From: Planctomycetales bacterium
GTDB lineage: Bacteria > Planctomycetota > Phycisphaerae > Sedimentisphaerales > Anaerohalosphaeraceae
Length of the DNA stretch: 41,974 bases
NCBI GenBank assembly: GCA_022615575.1
Contig: JAKEGM010000006.1
Span: 1-41,974, forward strand
Reading direction: 5' to 3'
Under the pieces are notes generated by a model that saw only the letters and a program-made list of their open reading frames with translations, searched no databases and had not been told where the DNA came from. A program made the translations under genes and the position numbers. This document shows positions 1 through 8,456 of the stretch, piece after piece. The first letter of the stretch is position 1, and each line of letters opens with the position of its first letter.

Positions 1-1
1 A

Positions 2-97
2 TTTGAAGACATTGTCCAGTGGAACGCAAATTGTCAAAGAGCTGGGGCGGCTGCTTATCGCCGCATAAAAACTATGAAAAAAAGTCAGTCAAGTTGA
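2..97 (+). CDS. C-terminal end of an unidentified protein, cut by the window edge
   Basis: A frame open from the left edge ends at TGA (95-97) and encodes about 31 residues beginning FEDIVQWNANCQRAGAAAYR. The composition looks like normal protein rather than a shadow frame. The stop overlaps a possible TTG start of the next gene (TTGA at 94-97), the usual geometry of translational coupling. The function cannot be told from so short a tail. The competing reading is that this stretch is the 5' part of the next gene read from a GTG at 19. Confidence 0.35.
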   Translation, partial: FEDIVQWNANCQRAGAAAYRRIKTMKKSQSS

Positions 98-369
98 GTA
101 AGATAGTTAATGTCATAACCCAACGGGTTATTGATCATTCTGGGAGCGAATTAGATAAAGATACAATTCTTTTATGGCGAGGCCGCATATACGAACATCA
201 GAAAAAATACACGGAAGCAGAAAATTATTATAATATTCTGCTGCAAGAAGACTCCTTCCTTTCACCTTCTGGCGGTCTTGGTCTGGCAAGATGCAAGAAA
301 TTTCAGGGTAAAGATTCCGAAGCCGAGAACATCAAAAAGCAATTAAAACAAAAATATCCATTGATTTAA
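94..369 (+). CDS. Small TPR-like protein
   Basis: The gene encodes about 91 residues from a TTG at 94; the frame is open back to a GTG at 19, which would add 25 residues. Neither start has a good Shine-Dalgarno site. I prefer 94 because it overlaps the preceding stop and because the 19-94 stretch reads better in the other frame. The middle (LLWRGRIYEHQKKYTEAENY, then GGLGLARCKKFQGKDSEAE) has the A/G/Y spacing of one to two tetratricopeptide repeats, so a protein-protein interaction role is likely. There is no signal peptide or membrane segment. Base composition is more A+T rich than the genes that follow, which may indicate a different origin. Confidence 0.5.
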   Translation: MSKIVNVITQRVIDHSGSELDKDTILLWRGRIYEHQKKYTEAENYYNILLQEDSFLSPSGGLGLARCKKFQGKDSEAENIKKQLKQKYPLI

Positions 370-434
370 ATTAATGGAAAGAGGGAGAGAACGAAAGATA
401 TGTTTTTAATTAAGATTAAGGGAAATTACAGATA

Positions 435-935
435 ATGGCGGATTGGGAAATTAAAAAGACGTTAGGGCAATGCTCCGGCACGGGGCGGGAATTTGCGGTG
501 GACGAAGAATACTTCGCGGCGCTGGTTGAAACGCCGGAAGGGTTTGTGCGGCAGGATTTCAGCGCGGCCTACTGGAACGAGCAGAAGCCGCCCGTTTATT
601 GCTTCTGGAAAACCAAAATGCCCAACCCGGAACAGAAAAAGCGGGTCTTTGTCGATGACGAGATGCTGATGAGCTTTTTTGAGCGGTTGGCCGAGGAAAC
701 CGACCCGGAGAAAATCAATTTCCGCTTTGTGCTGATGCTGATTCTGATGCGCAAACGCCGGCTCAAATATGATGGCTGCGCCCTTGAAGACGGCCGCGAG
801 GTCTGGACGGTCAAAGTCACCGGCCAGGACCGAATCGAAAAGGTCGCCAACCCCCACCTGACCGAAGACCGCATCGAGGGCCTGACGTCCCAGATGGGGC
901 AAATCCTCCAGATGGATTTTGAAGAAAGCGTATAA
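435..935 (+). CDS. Conserved hypothetical protein, 166 aa
   Basis: This soluble, acidic 166-residue protein starts MADWEIKKTLGQCSGTGREF, and I do not recognise a named domain. Visible features are an N-terminal C-x-G-T-G-R-E-F motif (residues 13-20), an aromatic, charged middle (SAAYWNEQKPPVYCFWKTKM) and a helical DDEMLMSFFERLAEETDPEK segment followed by FVLMLILMRKRRL. The C-terminal part is beta-like. There is no signal peptide and no convincing membrane helix. I have the impression that similar short proteins occur in planctomycetes, but no function follows from that. It stands alone between the A+T-rich small gene upstream and a strong terminator downstream, and converges on the fucI-family gene. 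An AAGGG lies about 11 nt before the ATG. Confidence 0.75.
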   Translation: MADWEIKKTLGQCSGTGREFAVDEEYFAALVETPEGFVRQDFSAAYWNEQKPPVYCFWKTKMPNPEQKKRVFVDDEMLMSFFERLAEETDPEKINFRFVLMLILMRKRRLKYDGCALEDGREVWTVKVTGQDRIEKVANPHLTEDRIEGLTSQMGQILQMDFEESV

Positions 936-943
936 GGCCAAAC

Positions 944-977
944 AAAAAGGGCCTTCCAACGGACGGCCCTTTTTTTA
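944..977. terminator. Bidirectional intrinsic terminator
   Basis: GGGCC (949-953) pairs with GGCCC (965-969), with an inner TCC/GGA pairing. The hairpin is flanked by an A-run on the left (944-948) and a T-run on the right (970-976), so it can serve both the hypothetical gene on the plus strand and the six-gene minus-strand operon that ends at 1003. Confidence 0.8.
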
Positions 978-1002
978 ATCACTCTTTATTTGCGGCAGTG
1001 TT

Positions 1003-2715
1003 TTACCGCAGTTTATACGCCGCCTCCCCTCCGTTGAGGTGATAAATCAGCGGCAGCGGGCGATCGGTGCCTTCGATAAACGCCGGACGGGCCGCCCAGG
1101 GAGCTGCACTCAGCACGCCCGTCAAGTCCATCCAATACTGCAATCGCGAAACCGGCAGATTCCACGTCATGTGGAAGTGGTTGGCCGGAGCATACTGCTT
1201 GTATTCGACCATGCTGGCATATCGCGGCACCACGAACGTATGCGGCCAGGTGGGGGTCGTCAGGTCGCACATGGCCTGGCCCAGTTTGGCCGGCACGCCG
1301 GTGGTATAGGCCTGGTCCCAGATCAAACTGAACTTGCCGTTCACTGCGCTGTAGGCCATCCGCCCGGCAATGCCTTCGATGCCTTCGGGCGTCATAAAGG
1401 TGACGCTGTTGCCGCCGCCGGGGAAATACCCTTCATCGGCCAGCGGCATGGCGATTCCCTTCATAATTTCCTTAACGCCGGCGCCGGGTTTGGCGGCCCA
1501 GTTAAACGCCGCGCTGCCGGAATTGTCGCCGTCCACCAGACCTTTGGCGATATAGTCCGCTTTGGGGTCAACCTTGACGCCCAGCTTATCGGCCAGCGCC
1601 TGTATCTCCCAGCCCTCCCAGACCTTGCGGAAGTCCATAAACAGCGGCGGATTTCCGCCGCTGAGCCATGTCATAAACAGCATCGTCAGCAGGCCCTGCA
1701 CATCCGCCTCGGTTGCATAGGGCAGCGGGGCCTTGGGGCCATTGTGGTCAAACGTGCTGTTGAACATCGATTCCATCGCATCGGCCACCGGCAGCGGCAG
1801 CCCCCGCCGGTCGCTGCCCCACTCAAGCTGGCTCATAAACCCGCCGCCGACGGCATTGAGGTCTGCCATCAGGTCGCGGTTAATCAGATACATCGCCAGC
1901 GACTGATTGAACCGTTCGCTGTCGGCCTCGGTTTTCAGTTCAAGCCGTTTGCCGACTGTGCGGTCAATCCAGCCGCGAAGGTCTTTTAACTCGTTTTGAC
2001 TGTAAGCCCCCTTGCGGAGCATATCGGCCAGCAGTTTCATATCCAGGCGGGTAATTTCCAGACCGAAGGTGTTGCGCGTCGGCAGGATATGTGCCAGCGC
2101 CGTTTCCATCCCCATCGAGTCATGGCCGAAAATCATCACGCGCCGGCCTTTCAGCGCCACCGCTGTGACCGCCGCGTAGCACCAGTCAACGAGCGCCGCC
2201 GCCGTCGGCTTGGTCATCACCGGGTTGGTCCCCGTATCCGGCCAGTTGCCGACATTCAGATGCACCATCTTGCCGTACTGGCTGATGGCTCCGGCCACCG
2301 CGTGCGCATAGACCACCCCCGGCTTGGGGCCGCTGTTGCCGCAGGTGATATTCAGCGGCGTGTCCTTGGGGAACTGCTGCAGAAGCGAAATGGTCGTCAA
2401 CTGCGGAAACGCCCAGGTGTCCGGCGCACAGACCAGGATATTGACGCCCGCTTTTCGAAACTGCTGGGCCACCACATCCGCCTGCGCTTCGCTGTCCACC
2501 AAGACACCCGAATACACCACGGGCACCGCCTGCTTGTCGGGCATGACCACCTGGCCGCTGATGGTATCGGCAACCATGGCAGTAATGTTCTGAGCACGCG
2601 TGCGGCTGGCCCGGTCAATCCGCGGATCGCACGGGGCAAAAACCCCGATGACGGGCATCCGGGGAGTCGCTTTTTTAATTCCGGGTAAACATTCCGCTTT
2701 TAATGCTTTTGCCAT
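1003..2715 (-). CDS. fucI: L-fucose isomerase family protein (FucI-like ketol isomerase)
   Basis: The 570-residue protein is close to the length of the well-studied family members (about 590). These cytoplasmic, Mn2+-dependent enzymes interconvert L-fucose/L-fuculose or D-arabinose/D-ribulose. The expected metal ligands fall almost exactly at the E. coli positions: Glu336 in YATEADVQG, Asp361 in PLFMDFRKVW and a His in NHFHMTW (513/515). The N-terminal domain keeps the IGVFAPCDPRID start and CGNSGPKPG loop expected of the fold. The ATG at 2715 has a GGAAAGGGA Shine-Dalgarno site. It is the last gene of the minus-strand operon, 57 bp after the MDR dehydrogenase, and ends against a terminator. 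Family membership is solid. The true sugar is not known: no fuculokinase or fuculose-phosphate aldolase accompanies it, so a 6-deoxy- or pentose substrate is an inference. Confidence 0.9.
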   Translation of the reverse strand: MAKALKAECLPGIKKATPRMPVIGVFAPCDPRIDRASRTRAQNITAMVADTISGQVVMPDKQAVPVVYSGVLVDSEAQADVVAQQFRKAGVNILVCAPDTWAFPQLTTISLLQQFPKDTPLNITCGNSGPKPGVVYAHAVAGAISQYGKMVHLNVGNWPDTGTNPVMTKPTAAALVDWCYAAVTAVALKGRRVMIFGHDSMGMETALAHILPTRNTFGLEITRLDMKLLADMLRKGAYSQNELKDLRGWIDRTVGKRLELKTEADSERFNQSLAMYLINRDLMADLNAVGGGFMSQLEWGSDRRGLPLPVADAMESMFNSTFDHNGPKAPLPYATEADVQGLLTMLFMTWLSGGNPPLFMDFRKVWEGWEIQALADKLGVKVDPKADYIAKGLVDGDNSGSAAFNWAAKPGAGVKEIMKGIAMPLADEGYFPGGGNSVTFMTPEGIEGIAGRMAYSAVNGKFSLIWDQAYTTGVPAKLGQAMCDLTTPTWPHTFVVPRYASMVEYKQYAPANHFHMTWNLPVSRLQYWMDLTGVLSAAPWAARPAFIEGTDRPLPLIYHLNGGEAAYKLR

Positions 2716-2772
2716 GATTATTCCCTTTCCGATAGATGGTTATTTGGTTGGCTTCATTATAAGCCCCCTGAC

Positions 2773-4479
2773 TTAGCGTGCAACACAAAAAAGCTCCTCT
2801 TCGGCGCTTTTTGTCCAGTTGCCGTTGTGCAGTTTTTCGGTAACGGATGGATACCGCTCGCCCAGCGCTGACAGCGGAATCAGCGGCATTGTTTCAAGGG
2901 CAGGATAAACAATGATTTTGCCCGCCAGCGTGCGGTTTTCGACCGCCCGAATCCCGTCAATCGCCCCGGCCATCCCACTGACGGCCCCAACGGATGTGTT
3001 GGTATCCAATTGCCCTGACAGCACTTTTTCCAATACGATTTTCATATCGGACAAGCGCGACCCGCTCGTACCAAAAATAAAGCACCGATTGGCGATATAG
3101 GTATCCAGGTCGATCTCTTGCCGGACGGACGCGGGAATGCCGGCAAACACATTAATCAGCGCACTGTCGCTGCTGTCTTTAACCGCCTGCGCCACCAATG
3201 CCCCCACCGGCGCCATGACGACAAAATAACTGAACGGGCCTTTGGCCGGCTGTTTTTGCGGATTGACCAGAGACAGCTTGACCCCCCGCTGCCGCGCTAA
3301 AGGGGCGGCCTTGTGTTCCAGTTCCCGCAGCCGCCGGTCATCGAAATCCGTACCCGTTATCGAAAGATTCTCCATACCCGAACACACCAGGCGAATCGTG
3401 TGCATCTGCCCCATCGGGCCGGCGGCCCCCACAATCAGCACGTTGTCGCCCTTGCGGACTTCGCCGGCGGCGGGAATATGCGCATAGCTTTCCGCCGCAT
3501 TGTCGCCCGTCGTCCCGATCCAGCGGGTCATGCCGTAATGTGTCCGGCCCACGCCAACCGACACCTCCTGGCCGATCCGATGACCGCCCAGCACAATGTT
3601 GATAATGCCCCTGGCCGCCAGTTTGTCATTCAAGATTTCGAGCGTCTCTTTATTGGACCCGAAATAGACAATGTCGTCGAACGCTTCATTGGGCAAATCC
3701 GTCAGGGTGTCGGTCTTTATCAGTTTAATTCTCAGCCCCGCCAGCATCTCGTATTGACCTTTGTCGGCACAAACGGCCGTAATGGAAGCAGGCCTGCCCT
3801 GCGGCGAAAAACTCTTTCTGATTCCCTCGATCGCTCTGCCCGCATCGGCCGCAACCAGCAATTCCCCGCGCGGCAATAGTGTATTCCGTTCCTCCGTTGC
3901 ATACGAGCTTTCCACGCAAGCCCACGGTTCCACCAGCGCAACCGCCGATGCGCTTATGTTTTTCTCCACCGGAATCAAAACGCCTTCGTTGGTCCGGGGA
4001 TCCACGATGACCCGTTCATCCATCAGAACATACTGCTGCAGCGCCCCTTCAAAGTTATAGCCAAACGCGGCGTTGGAATCGGCGGTCCTGAGCCAGCGAT
4101 AGTCGGTCTGCACCAGCACCCGCTGGCCGACGCGATACCGCCGGATGTTGTCCCCGACAGCCACAATCGTGCAAAAGGTCTCATGGCCAGGCACTGTCGG
4201 CGCCGCGCCGGGCTTATAGCTGGGAATGCCGGGCAGGATGTCTGCATTGACGCCGGCAATGACCGCGCTTTTCCGCACATGCCTGTCAAACTGTTTGAGC
4301 AGCTTCAAATCCGAAAAACACAGGCCTACCGCTTCCACCCGCGCCAGAATCTGATGCGGTCCAGGCCTGTCAACCGGTTTATCCGAATTCAGTGCCAGCT
4401 TGTCCGGCCCGACCAGCTGAACCGCCGTCTGCTTTTCAGGGATACGATCCGCCATCGTCTTGTCTTTCTTTTTTGCCAT
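2773..4479 (-). CDS. Large zinc-dependent MDR dehydrogenase with two Rossmann-like domains
   Basis: From the ATG at 4479 this is 568 residues, against about 350-410 for ordinary medium-chain polyol or sorbose-phosphate dehydrogenases. The N-terminal GroES-like domain carries catalytic-zinc ligands: Cys54 in GLCFSDLK, His99-Glu100 in VPGHETF, and Glu184 in ALVEPWACV, the sorbitol-dehydrogenase pattern. The four structural-zinc cysteines are absent. The NAD(P)-binding motif VGAAGPMGQMH (351-361) resembles sorbose-1-phosphate reductase relatives. Between them (about 204-300) is an extra alpha/beta segment that repeats the Rossmann plan without a GxGxxG loop. A TTG at 4515 and an ATG at 4455 are alternative starts; none has a good Shine-Dalgarno site, so translation may be coupled to the SDR gene. 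The likely role is oxidation of a sugar or polyol hydroxyl in the operon pathway; the substrate is unknown. Confidence 0.8.
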   Translation of the reverse strand: MAKKKDKTMADRIPEKQTAVQLVGPDKLALNSDKPVDRPGPHQILARVEAVGLCFSDLKLLKQFDRHVRKSAVIAGVNADILPGIPSYKPGAAPTVPGHETFCTIVAVGDNIRRYRVGQRVLVQTDYRWLRTADSNAAFGYNFEGALQQYVLMDERVIVDPRTNEGVLIPVEKNISASAVALVEPWACVESSYATEERNTLLPRGELLVAADAGRAIEGIRKSFSPQGRPASITAVCADKGQYEMLAGLRIKLIKTDTLTDLPNEAFDDIVYFGSNKETLEILNDKLAARGIINIVLGGHRIGQEVSVGVGRTHYGMTRWIGTTGDNAAESYAHIPAAGEVRKGDNVLIVGAAGPMGQMHTIRLVCSGMENLSITGTDFDDRRLRELEHKAAPLARQRGVKLSLVNPQKQPAKGPFSYFVVMAPVGALVAQAVKDSSDSALINVFAGIPASVRQEIDLDTYIANRCFIFGTSGSRLSDMKIVLEKVLSGQLDTNTSVGAVSGMAGAIDGIRAVENRTLAGKIIVYPALETMPLIPLSALGERYPSVTEKLHNGNWTKSAEEELFCVAR

Positions 4480-4500
4480 AAGGGCACAGGGTTCATCTTG

Positions 4501-4516
4501 ATTGACGACTGTCAAT
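4501..4516. repeat. Small inverted repeat between the SDR and MDR genes
   Basis: ATTGAC-GACT-GTCAAT is a perfect 6-bp stem with a 4-nt loop located just after the SDR stop codon and across the most upstream possible MDR start. It could stabilise or attenuate the polycistronic message. With no long T-run on the minus strand it is not a normal terminator. Confidence 0.4.
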
Positions 4517-4518
4517 TT

Positions 4519-5616
4519 TTAATGCAGCATGACCTGGCCGCCGGTAACGGGAACGGCCTGGCCGGTTTCGTATTTTTGTTCAATCAAATAATACACGGCC
4601 GCCATGACATCCGCTGTCGTGCAGCCGCGTTTCATCGGCACCTTCTGCTCATAGGCCCGCCTGACATCTTCGAGCGTTTTGGCGCCGGGGATTTTGCCGG
4701 TTCGCAGATACTGCACGAACAGGCCGTTTTCCGGATCGGACCAGAGCGGCCCGTCAAAGAAATTGCCCGGGCAGACGGCGTTGACCTTGATGCCGTCTTC
4801 GACCAGTTCGAGGGCAAACGACTGGGTCAGCCCGACGCCGCCGAATTTGCTGCCGGCATAGGCCCCGTTGCGGTTGGAGCCGACCAGTCCCGACTTGGAA
4901 TTGATCTGGATAATATCGCTTCTGTAATCGCCGCGTACCTGATGCTCCAGCGCCAGTACCTTTGACACCGCCTGCACGCAGTAAAAATACCCCTTGTAAT
5001 TCACATCGGTCACAAAATCGAAGTCCTTTTTCGATTGCGTCTTGACGCTTTCGGCCTTCAGGACCCCCGCATTGGAAATAAACACATCCAATCCGCCATA
5101 CGTTCGAATAACCTGGCTGACCGCATTGTGAATCAACTCGGGATCGGTAACATTCATTGATACGGCCATTGCCCGATGCGCACCCAGGCTGTCGGCCAGC
5201 GTCCGGGCCTCTTTCTGCGCAGCGGCAAGGTTAATATCCGCCAGCGCCACGCAGGCCCCCTGCTTTGCCATATCCCGGGCGATCTCCAACCCAAACCCCT
5301 GTGCCGCTCCCGTAACAACGACAACCTTTCCGGCAATTCTTCCGCCGAGGTTTTTATCCGGAGGCACAATCTCAAAACAGCCGACCCCTTCAACGCACAC
5401 CGCCCTGACCGTCTCCGCCCGCGGCCCAATCGCCTTACGCAAAAGGTTTACCGCCTCCGCTTCCCGGGCATTGTCGGGCAAAGACACCTTAACGCCGACG
5501 GCCTCGCCGCCGACAGCGCCGGCAAAACGGACGATTGGAAGCCGGTCGTCCGTTGCCAGCAGCATCCGCAGAATCGGAGCAACCAAATTTATTTTTTCCA
5601 TCATCTTTTTATCCAT
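4519..5616 (-). CDS. SDR dehydrogenase, sorbitol-6-phosphate-dehydrogenase-like, with an N-terminal extension
   Basis: This is 365 residues from the ATG at 5616. The classical SDR core occupies about 95-365: TGAAQGFG cofactor loop (102-109), SNAG (181-184), the serine in INSKSG (about 240-242) and YAGSK (Tyr253, Lys257). The INSKSGLVGS, KFGGVGLTQS and terminal TGGQVM stretches resemble sorbitol-6-phosphate 2-dehydrogenase (SrlD). Residues 1-95 are not part of an SDR. Their end (VRAVCVEGVGCFEIVP) recalls the last strand of class II aldolases in aldolase-SDR fusions, so they may be a relic; this is inference. The ATG at 5640 is in frame, but an AAGGAG lies between the two ATGs, which favours 5616. 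The enzyme probably interconverts a ketose and a polyol, or oxidises a sugar carbon, in this operon's pathway. Confidence 0.82.
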   Translation of the reverse strand: MDKKMMEKINLVAPILRMLLATDDRLPIVRFAGAVGGEAVGVKVSLPDNAREAEAVNLLRKAIGPRAETVRAVCVEGVGCFEIVPPDKNLGGRIAGKVVVVTGAAQGFGLEIARDMAKQGACVALADINLAAAQKEARTLADSLGAHRAMAVSMNVTDPELIHNAVSQVIRTYGGLDVFISNAGVLKAESVKTQSKKDFDFVTDVNYKGYFYCVQAVSKVLALEHQVRGDYRSDIIQINSKSGLVGSNRNGAYAGSKFGGVGLTQSFALELVEDGIKVNAVCPGNFFDGPLWSDPENGLFVQYLRTGKIPGAKTLEDVRRAYEQKVPMKRGCTTADVMAAVYYLIEQKYETGQAVPVTGGQVMLH

Positions 5617-5682
5617 CTCAATTCCATCGCTCCTTATCATACAGAGTATCCGCAGGATAACGCCTTAACTAAAAACAGCGAA

Positions 5683-6948
5683 CTATGAACTTGTATCGAA
5701 ATAGCGATTCAAAACCGCAATACCAATCTTTCGAAACGCATCGATGCGTTCCTCGGCCGGACCGCCCGCATCCGCAAAGCCCGTTTCTCCATGGGCACAC
5801 AGAAACTGATGCGCCGCCAGAACGCATGCCCCCTCCCGGAAAATTGCCTTGACCGGTTCGGGTATCGGCCGGCCTTTGACGCAGGCCGGCTCCATCGGCA
5901 GGACATCCGGCGTATTGTGCTCCGTTCCGGCCACGACCGCAATCCCCGCCCGGCGAATCGCCGTAACATACTCGCTCAAGACCTCCGGCTGGTTTCGCAC
6001 GGGAATCAATTCAGCCGCCGTGTAGCCGTCGGCGTTGAGCGCTTCAATCAGCGTCTTAACAGGCGTTTCATATTCACACCGCTGCCCGGCCCCATCGGCC
6101 AGAACCGGATAACAGGAAATCCCGCCCAAGTCGGCAATCAGCTCCCTGGCCTGAACCGGACTCACAAAACGCTCCGATACAAAACACACCCTGCCGGCTT
6201 TCATCAGGGCCGAGCGGATTTCATTTTGAATCCCCACCGCATCTTCGACATCCGCCTTTGGCGCCACTCCGAAAAGTGCGGATAATTTGTCGCGACGCTG
6301 CCCGCTGCCGACCTTCTCAAAAAAGACCTCCTGAAACGCCTGGCAGAGGTGCCGCTCCTGCAGGACAACCGTTTTGGGATCGCACCCATGGCGGCGGACA
6401 ACGCGGGCAATGATCGCCCCTTCATTCAGCCCGGTCTCCACGCCGCAGCGGCTGAAGGCCTCCGCCAGTTTGGCCGTCATTTGACGCATCCGCAGGGCGT
6501 CGTTTCGGCAAATGGCATTCATCCGTTCGGCCGCCCGTTTCGAAAAACGCTCGAACCGGCTGATTCCCTTGCCGCAGATATAGTATTTGCCCGGGTTGCC
6601 GGGGTCATTGACGCGAATCCCCCGCTGCTGGAGGTCCGTATCAAGGGCGATAATCTCCGTGCCGAACAAGGGGAAAATCCCCCTGCTGCGGGCGGCCTGC
6701 ACAAACGCCTGATAGACGGAAAAATCATAATAGTTCCCGACACCCAGAATCGTAACGCCCTGCCGGGCGGCAAGATCAACGGCCTGCTGAACCGTTTCAA
6801 ACGCCGAAAAGTTCGGCGGCAGATGAATATGACTGTTAAAAACGATCGGCCGCTGCGGCTGCGGGTCTTCTTGTGCCCGGCGCTTGATCTGCTCAACCGT
6901 GCCTAATTTCAATAAAAATTCCGTGGCCGATGCGGCTTTTATCTGCAT
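5683..6948 (-). CDS. PHP-domain metal-dependent hydrolase
   Basis: The 421-residue cytoplasmic protein has PHP-fold landmarks: FNSHIHLPPN (His40, His42), LGVGNYYDF (about 68-76), FGTEIIA (Glu98), and GTEHNTPD (Glu343, His344). The middle (130-250) is helical and rich in Arg and Lys. The PHP family includes histidinol-phosphate phosphatase and trinuclear-metal phosphoesterases. This one is much longer than HisK and lacks polymerase domains. It starts 11 bp after the E3 stop, with only a weak ribosome site, suggesting translational coupling. Its place among sugar isomerase and dehydrogenase genes suggests that it acts on a pathway intermediate, as a phosphatase, lactonase-like hydrolase or even C-C lyase. 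None of these can be decided from sequence. Confidence 0.78.
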   Translation of the reverse strand: MQIKAASATEFLLKLGTVEQIKRRAQEDPQPQRPIVFNSHIHLPPNFSAFETVQQAVDLAARQGVTILGVGNYYDFSVYQAFVQAARSRGIFPLFGTEIIALDTDLQQRGIRVNDPGNPGKYYICGKGISRFERFSKRAAERMNAICRNDALRMRQMTAKLAEAFSRCGVETGLNEGAIIARVVRRHGCDPKTVVLQERHLCQAFQEVFFEKVGSGQRRDKLSALFGVAPKADVEDAVGIQNEIRSALMKAGRVCFVSERFVSPVQARELIADLGGISCYPVLADGAGQRCEYETPVKTLIEALNADGYTAAELIPVRNQPEVLSEYVTAIRRAGIAVVAGTEHNTPDVLPMEPACVKGRPIPEPVKAIFREGACVLAAHQFLCAHGETGFADAGGPAEERIDAFRKIGIAVLNRYFDTSS

Positions 6949-6959
6949 AGGTCGATTCG

Positions 6960-8390
6960 TTAATGAATTTCTTCCGTTTCCGCAGCCATGCGCATCACCT
7001 TGCGGGGCGGCAGATGCAGGGCGCTGCCAAACGCATCTTCGGCGGCTTCCTTGACCGCTTCAGACAGCGTCGGATGCGCAAAAATCATCGCCGCCAGCTC
7101 CCTGGCGCCGGCCTTCAGCGACAGCATCGCCGCTGCGCTTTCAATAATCTCCGTCGCGTTGTGCCCGACAAGATGCACACCGAGGAGTGTTTCATTGTCA
7201 AAATGCCGAATCACCCGCACGAAGCCGAATTCCTCGCCGACCGCCATCGCCTTGCCCAGATGGCCGATGGGAAATTCGCCGACTCGAATAGGAATGCCCT
7301 GCTGCTGTGCCTGTTTGGCCGTCAGACCGACCGAGGCGATTTCCGGGAAGGTATAAACGGCGCTGGGCACCGGCAGCGTTTGCTGCCGGGTGTGTCCCAA
7401 CGCATTTTCAACCGCCGTTTCGCCCTGGGCGCTGGCAGCGTGGGCCAGCAGACAGCGGCCGTTGGCGTCGCCGATGCAGTAATAGTTTTTCACCGGTGTT
7501 TCCATTCGGTCATTGACGCGGATGAACCCTCTGTCGGTTTGCAGGCCGACGGTTTCCAGCCCCAGGTCCTGTGTGGCAGGCCGGCGGCCGGTTGCGACCA
7601 GCACCTTATCAACCTGCACGGTCTGGCCGCCGGAGAGCGCCGCTTCAACCTGGCCGCCCCCGACCTGAAGATTTTCAACCCGGGTACCCGTATGAATTTT
7701 TATGCCGCGTTTGGCAAAAACGCCCGACAGGGCCTGCCCCAGCGCCGTTTCCATTTCCGGCAGCAGGGAGTCCAGCATTTCGACGACCGTAACCTGGACG
7801 CCGTATTCATGCATCATGCAGGCGAACTCACAGCCGATGACGCCGCCGCCGACAATCAAAAGCCGTTTGGGCAGTTCTTTCCAATGCAGGGCTTCATCGG
7901 ACGTGCAGATGACATTCGGGTCTGTCGGCCAGCCGGGGATACGCGCCGGCACAGAGCCGCTGGCCAGGATAACGGTATCCGCCGTAAAAGAGCTGATGCC
8001 CCCTTTCTCGTCGGTCACATTGATTTTGCCCGGCCCATCCAGAACGGCCTTGCCCGAATACAGCGTTACGCCGCGCGCGCCGAAAAGCCCCTTGACGCCG
8101 CCTCGCAGCTTCATCAGGACTTTATCTTTTCGCTTCTGGATGGCAGACCAGTCAAAACCGACTGTCCCGTTGACGGAAACACCCAATGAGGCACAGCCGC
8201 GAATGCGGTGAAGCAATTCCGCCGATGCCAGCAGGGCCTTGGAGGGGATGCACCCGTAATTGAGGCATGTGCCGCCGAGATGATGTTTTTCGACAACGGC
8301 TGTCGTGGCCCCCATCTGGGCGGCTTTTAACGCCGCGACATACCCGCCGGGGCCTGCCCCGATGACTGCGATATGATAATGTTCCGCCAT
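6960..8390 (-). CDS. lpdA: Dihydrolipoamide dehydrogenase (E3)
   Basis: The 476-residue flavoprotein reoxidises the lipoyl group of E2 and passes electrons to NAD+. It has the N-terminal FAD loop VIGAGPGG (9-16), the redox-active disulfide GGTCLNYGCIPS (Cys42, Cys47), a central NAD loop in IVGGGVIGCE, the ATGRRP segment and the C-terminal active-site AHPTLSE histidine. A GTG at 8411 would add seven residues, but it lies in a hairpin, and the ATG at 8390 is preceded by AAGGATAGGA and gives the normal family start. It lies between E2 (66 bp upstream) and the PHP gene and is clearly dedicated to this operon. Genomes usually also carry a housekeeping lpd elsewhere. Confidence 0.95.
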   Translation of the reverse strand: MAEHYHIAVIGAGPGGYVAALKAAQMGATTAVVEKHHLGGTCLNYGCIPSKALLASAELLHRIRGCASLGVSVNGTVGFDWSAIQKRKDKVLMKLRGGVKGLFGARGVTLYSGKAVLDGPGKINVTDEKGGISSFTADTVILASGSVPARIPGWPTDPNVICTSDEALHWKELPKRLLIVGGGVIGCEFACMMHEYGVQVTVVEMLDSLLPEMETALGQALSGVFAKRGIKIHTGTRVENLQVGGGQVEAALSGGQTVQVDKVLVATGRRPATQDLGLETVGLQTDRGFIRVNDRMETPVKNYYCIGDANGRCLLAHAASAQGETAVENALGHTRQQTLPVPSAVYTFPEIASVGLTAKQAQQQGIPIRVGEFPIGHLGKAMAVGEEFGFVRVIRHFDNETLLGVHLVGHNATEIIESAAAMLSLKAGARELAAMIFAHPTLSEAVKEAAEDAFGSALHLPPRKVMRMAAETEEIH

Positions 8391-8410
8391 AATCCTATCC
8401 TTAAGTAACA

Positions 8411-8425
8411 CCGGCTTCCAGCCGG
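8411..8425. repeat. Short GC-rich palindrome between the E2 and E3 genes
   Basis: CCGGCT-TCC-AGCCGG is a perfect 6-bp stem. It has the look of the small dispersed hairpin repeats seen in many planctomycete and other genomes, and may stabilise the upstream part of the transcript. No T-run follows. Confidence 0.55.
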
Positions 8426-8456
8426 CAATCTTCTTTCTTACCTTTTCACGCGTGTA

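Noticed and set aside
1039-1989. Long open frame (316 codons) antisense to the fucI-family gene
   Set aside because: It has no ribosome site, is rich in His/Arg/Gln as expected for the mirror of a G+C-rich gene, and lies inside a confident coding region.
5683-6948. PHP protein as a DNA polymerase subunit or histidinol phosphatase
   Set aside because: No polymerase domains and no his genes nearby; length and insert do not fit HisK.
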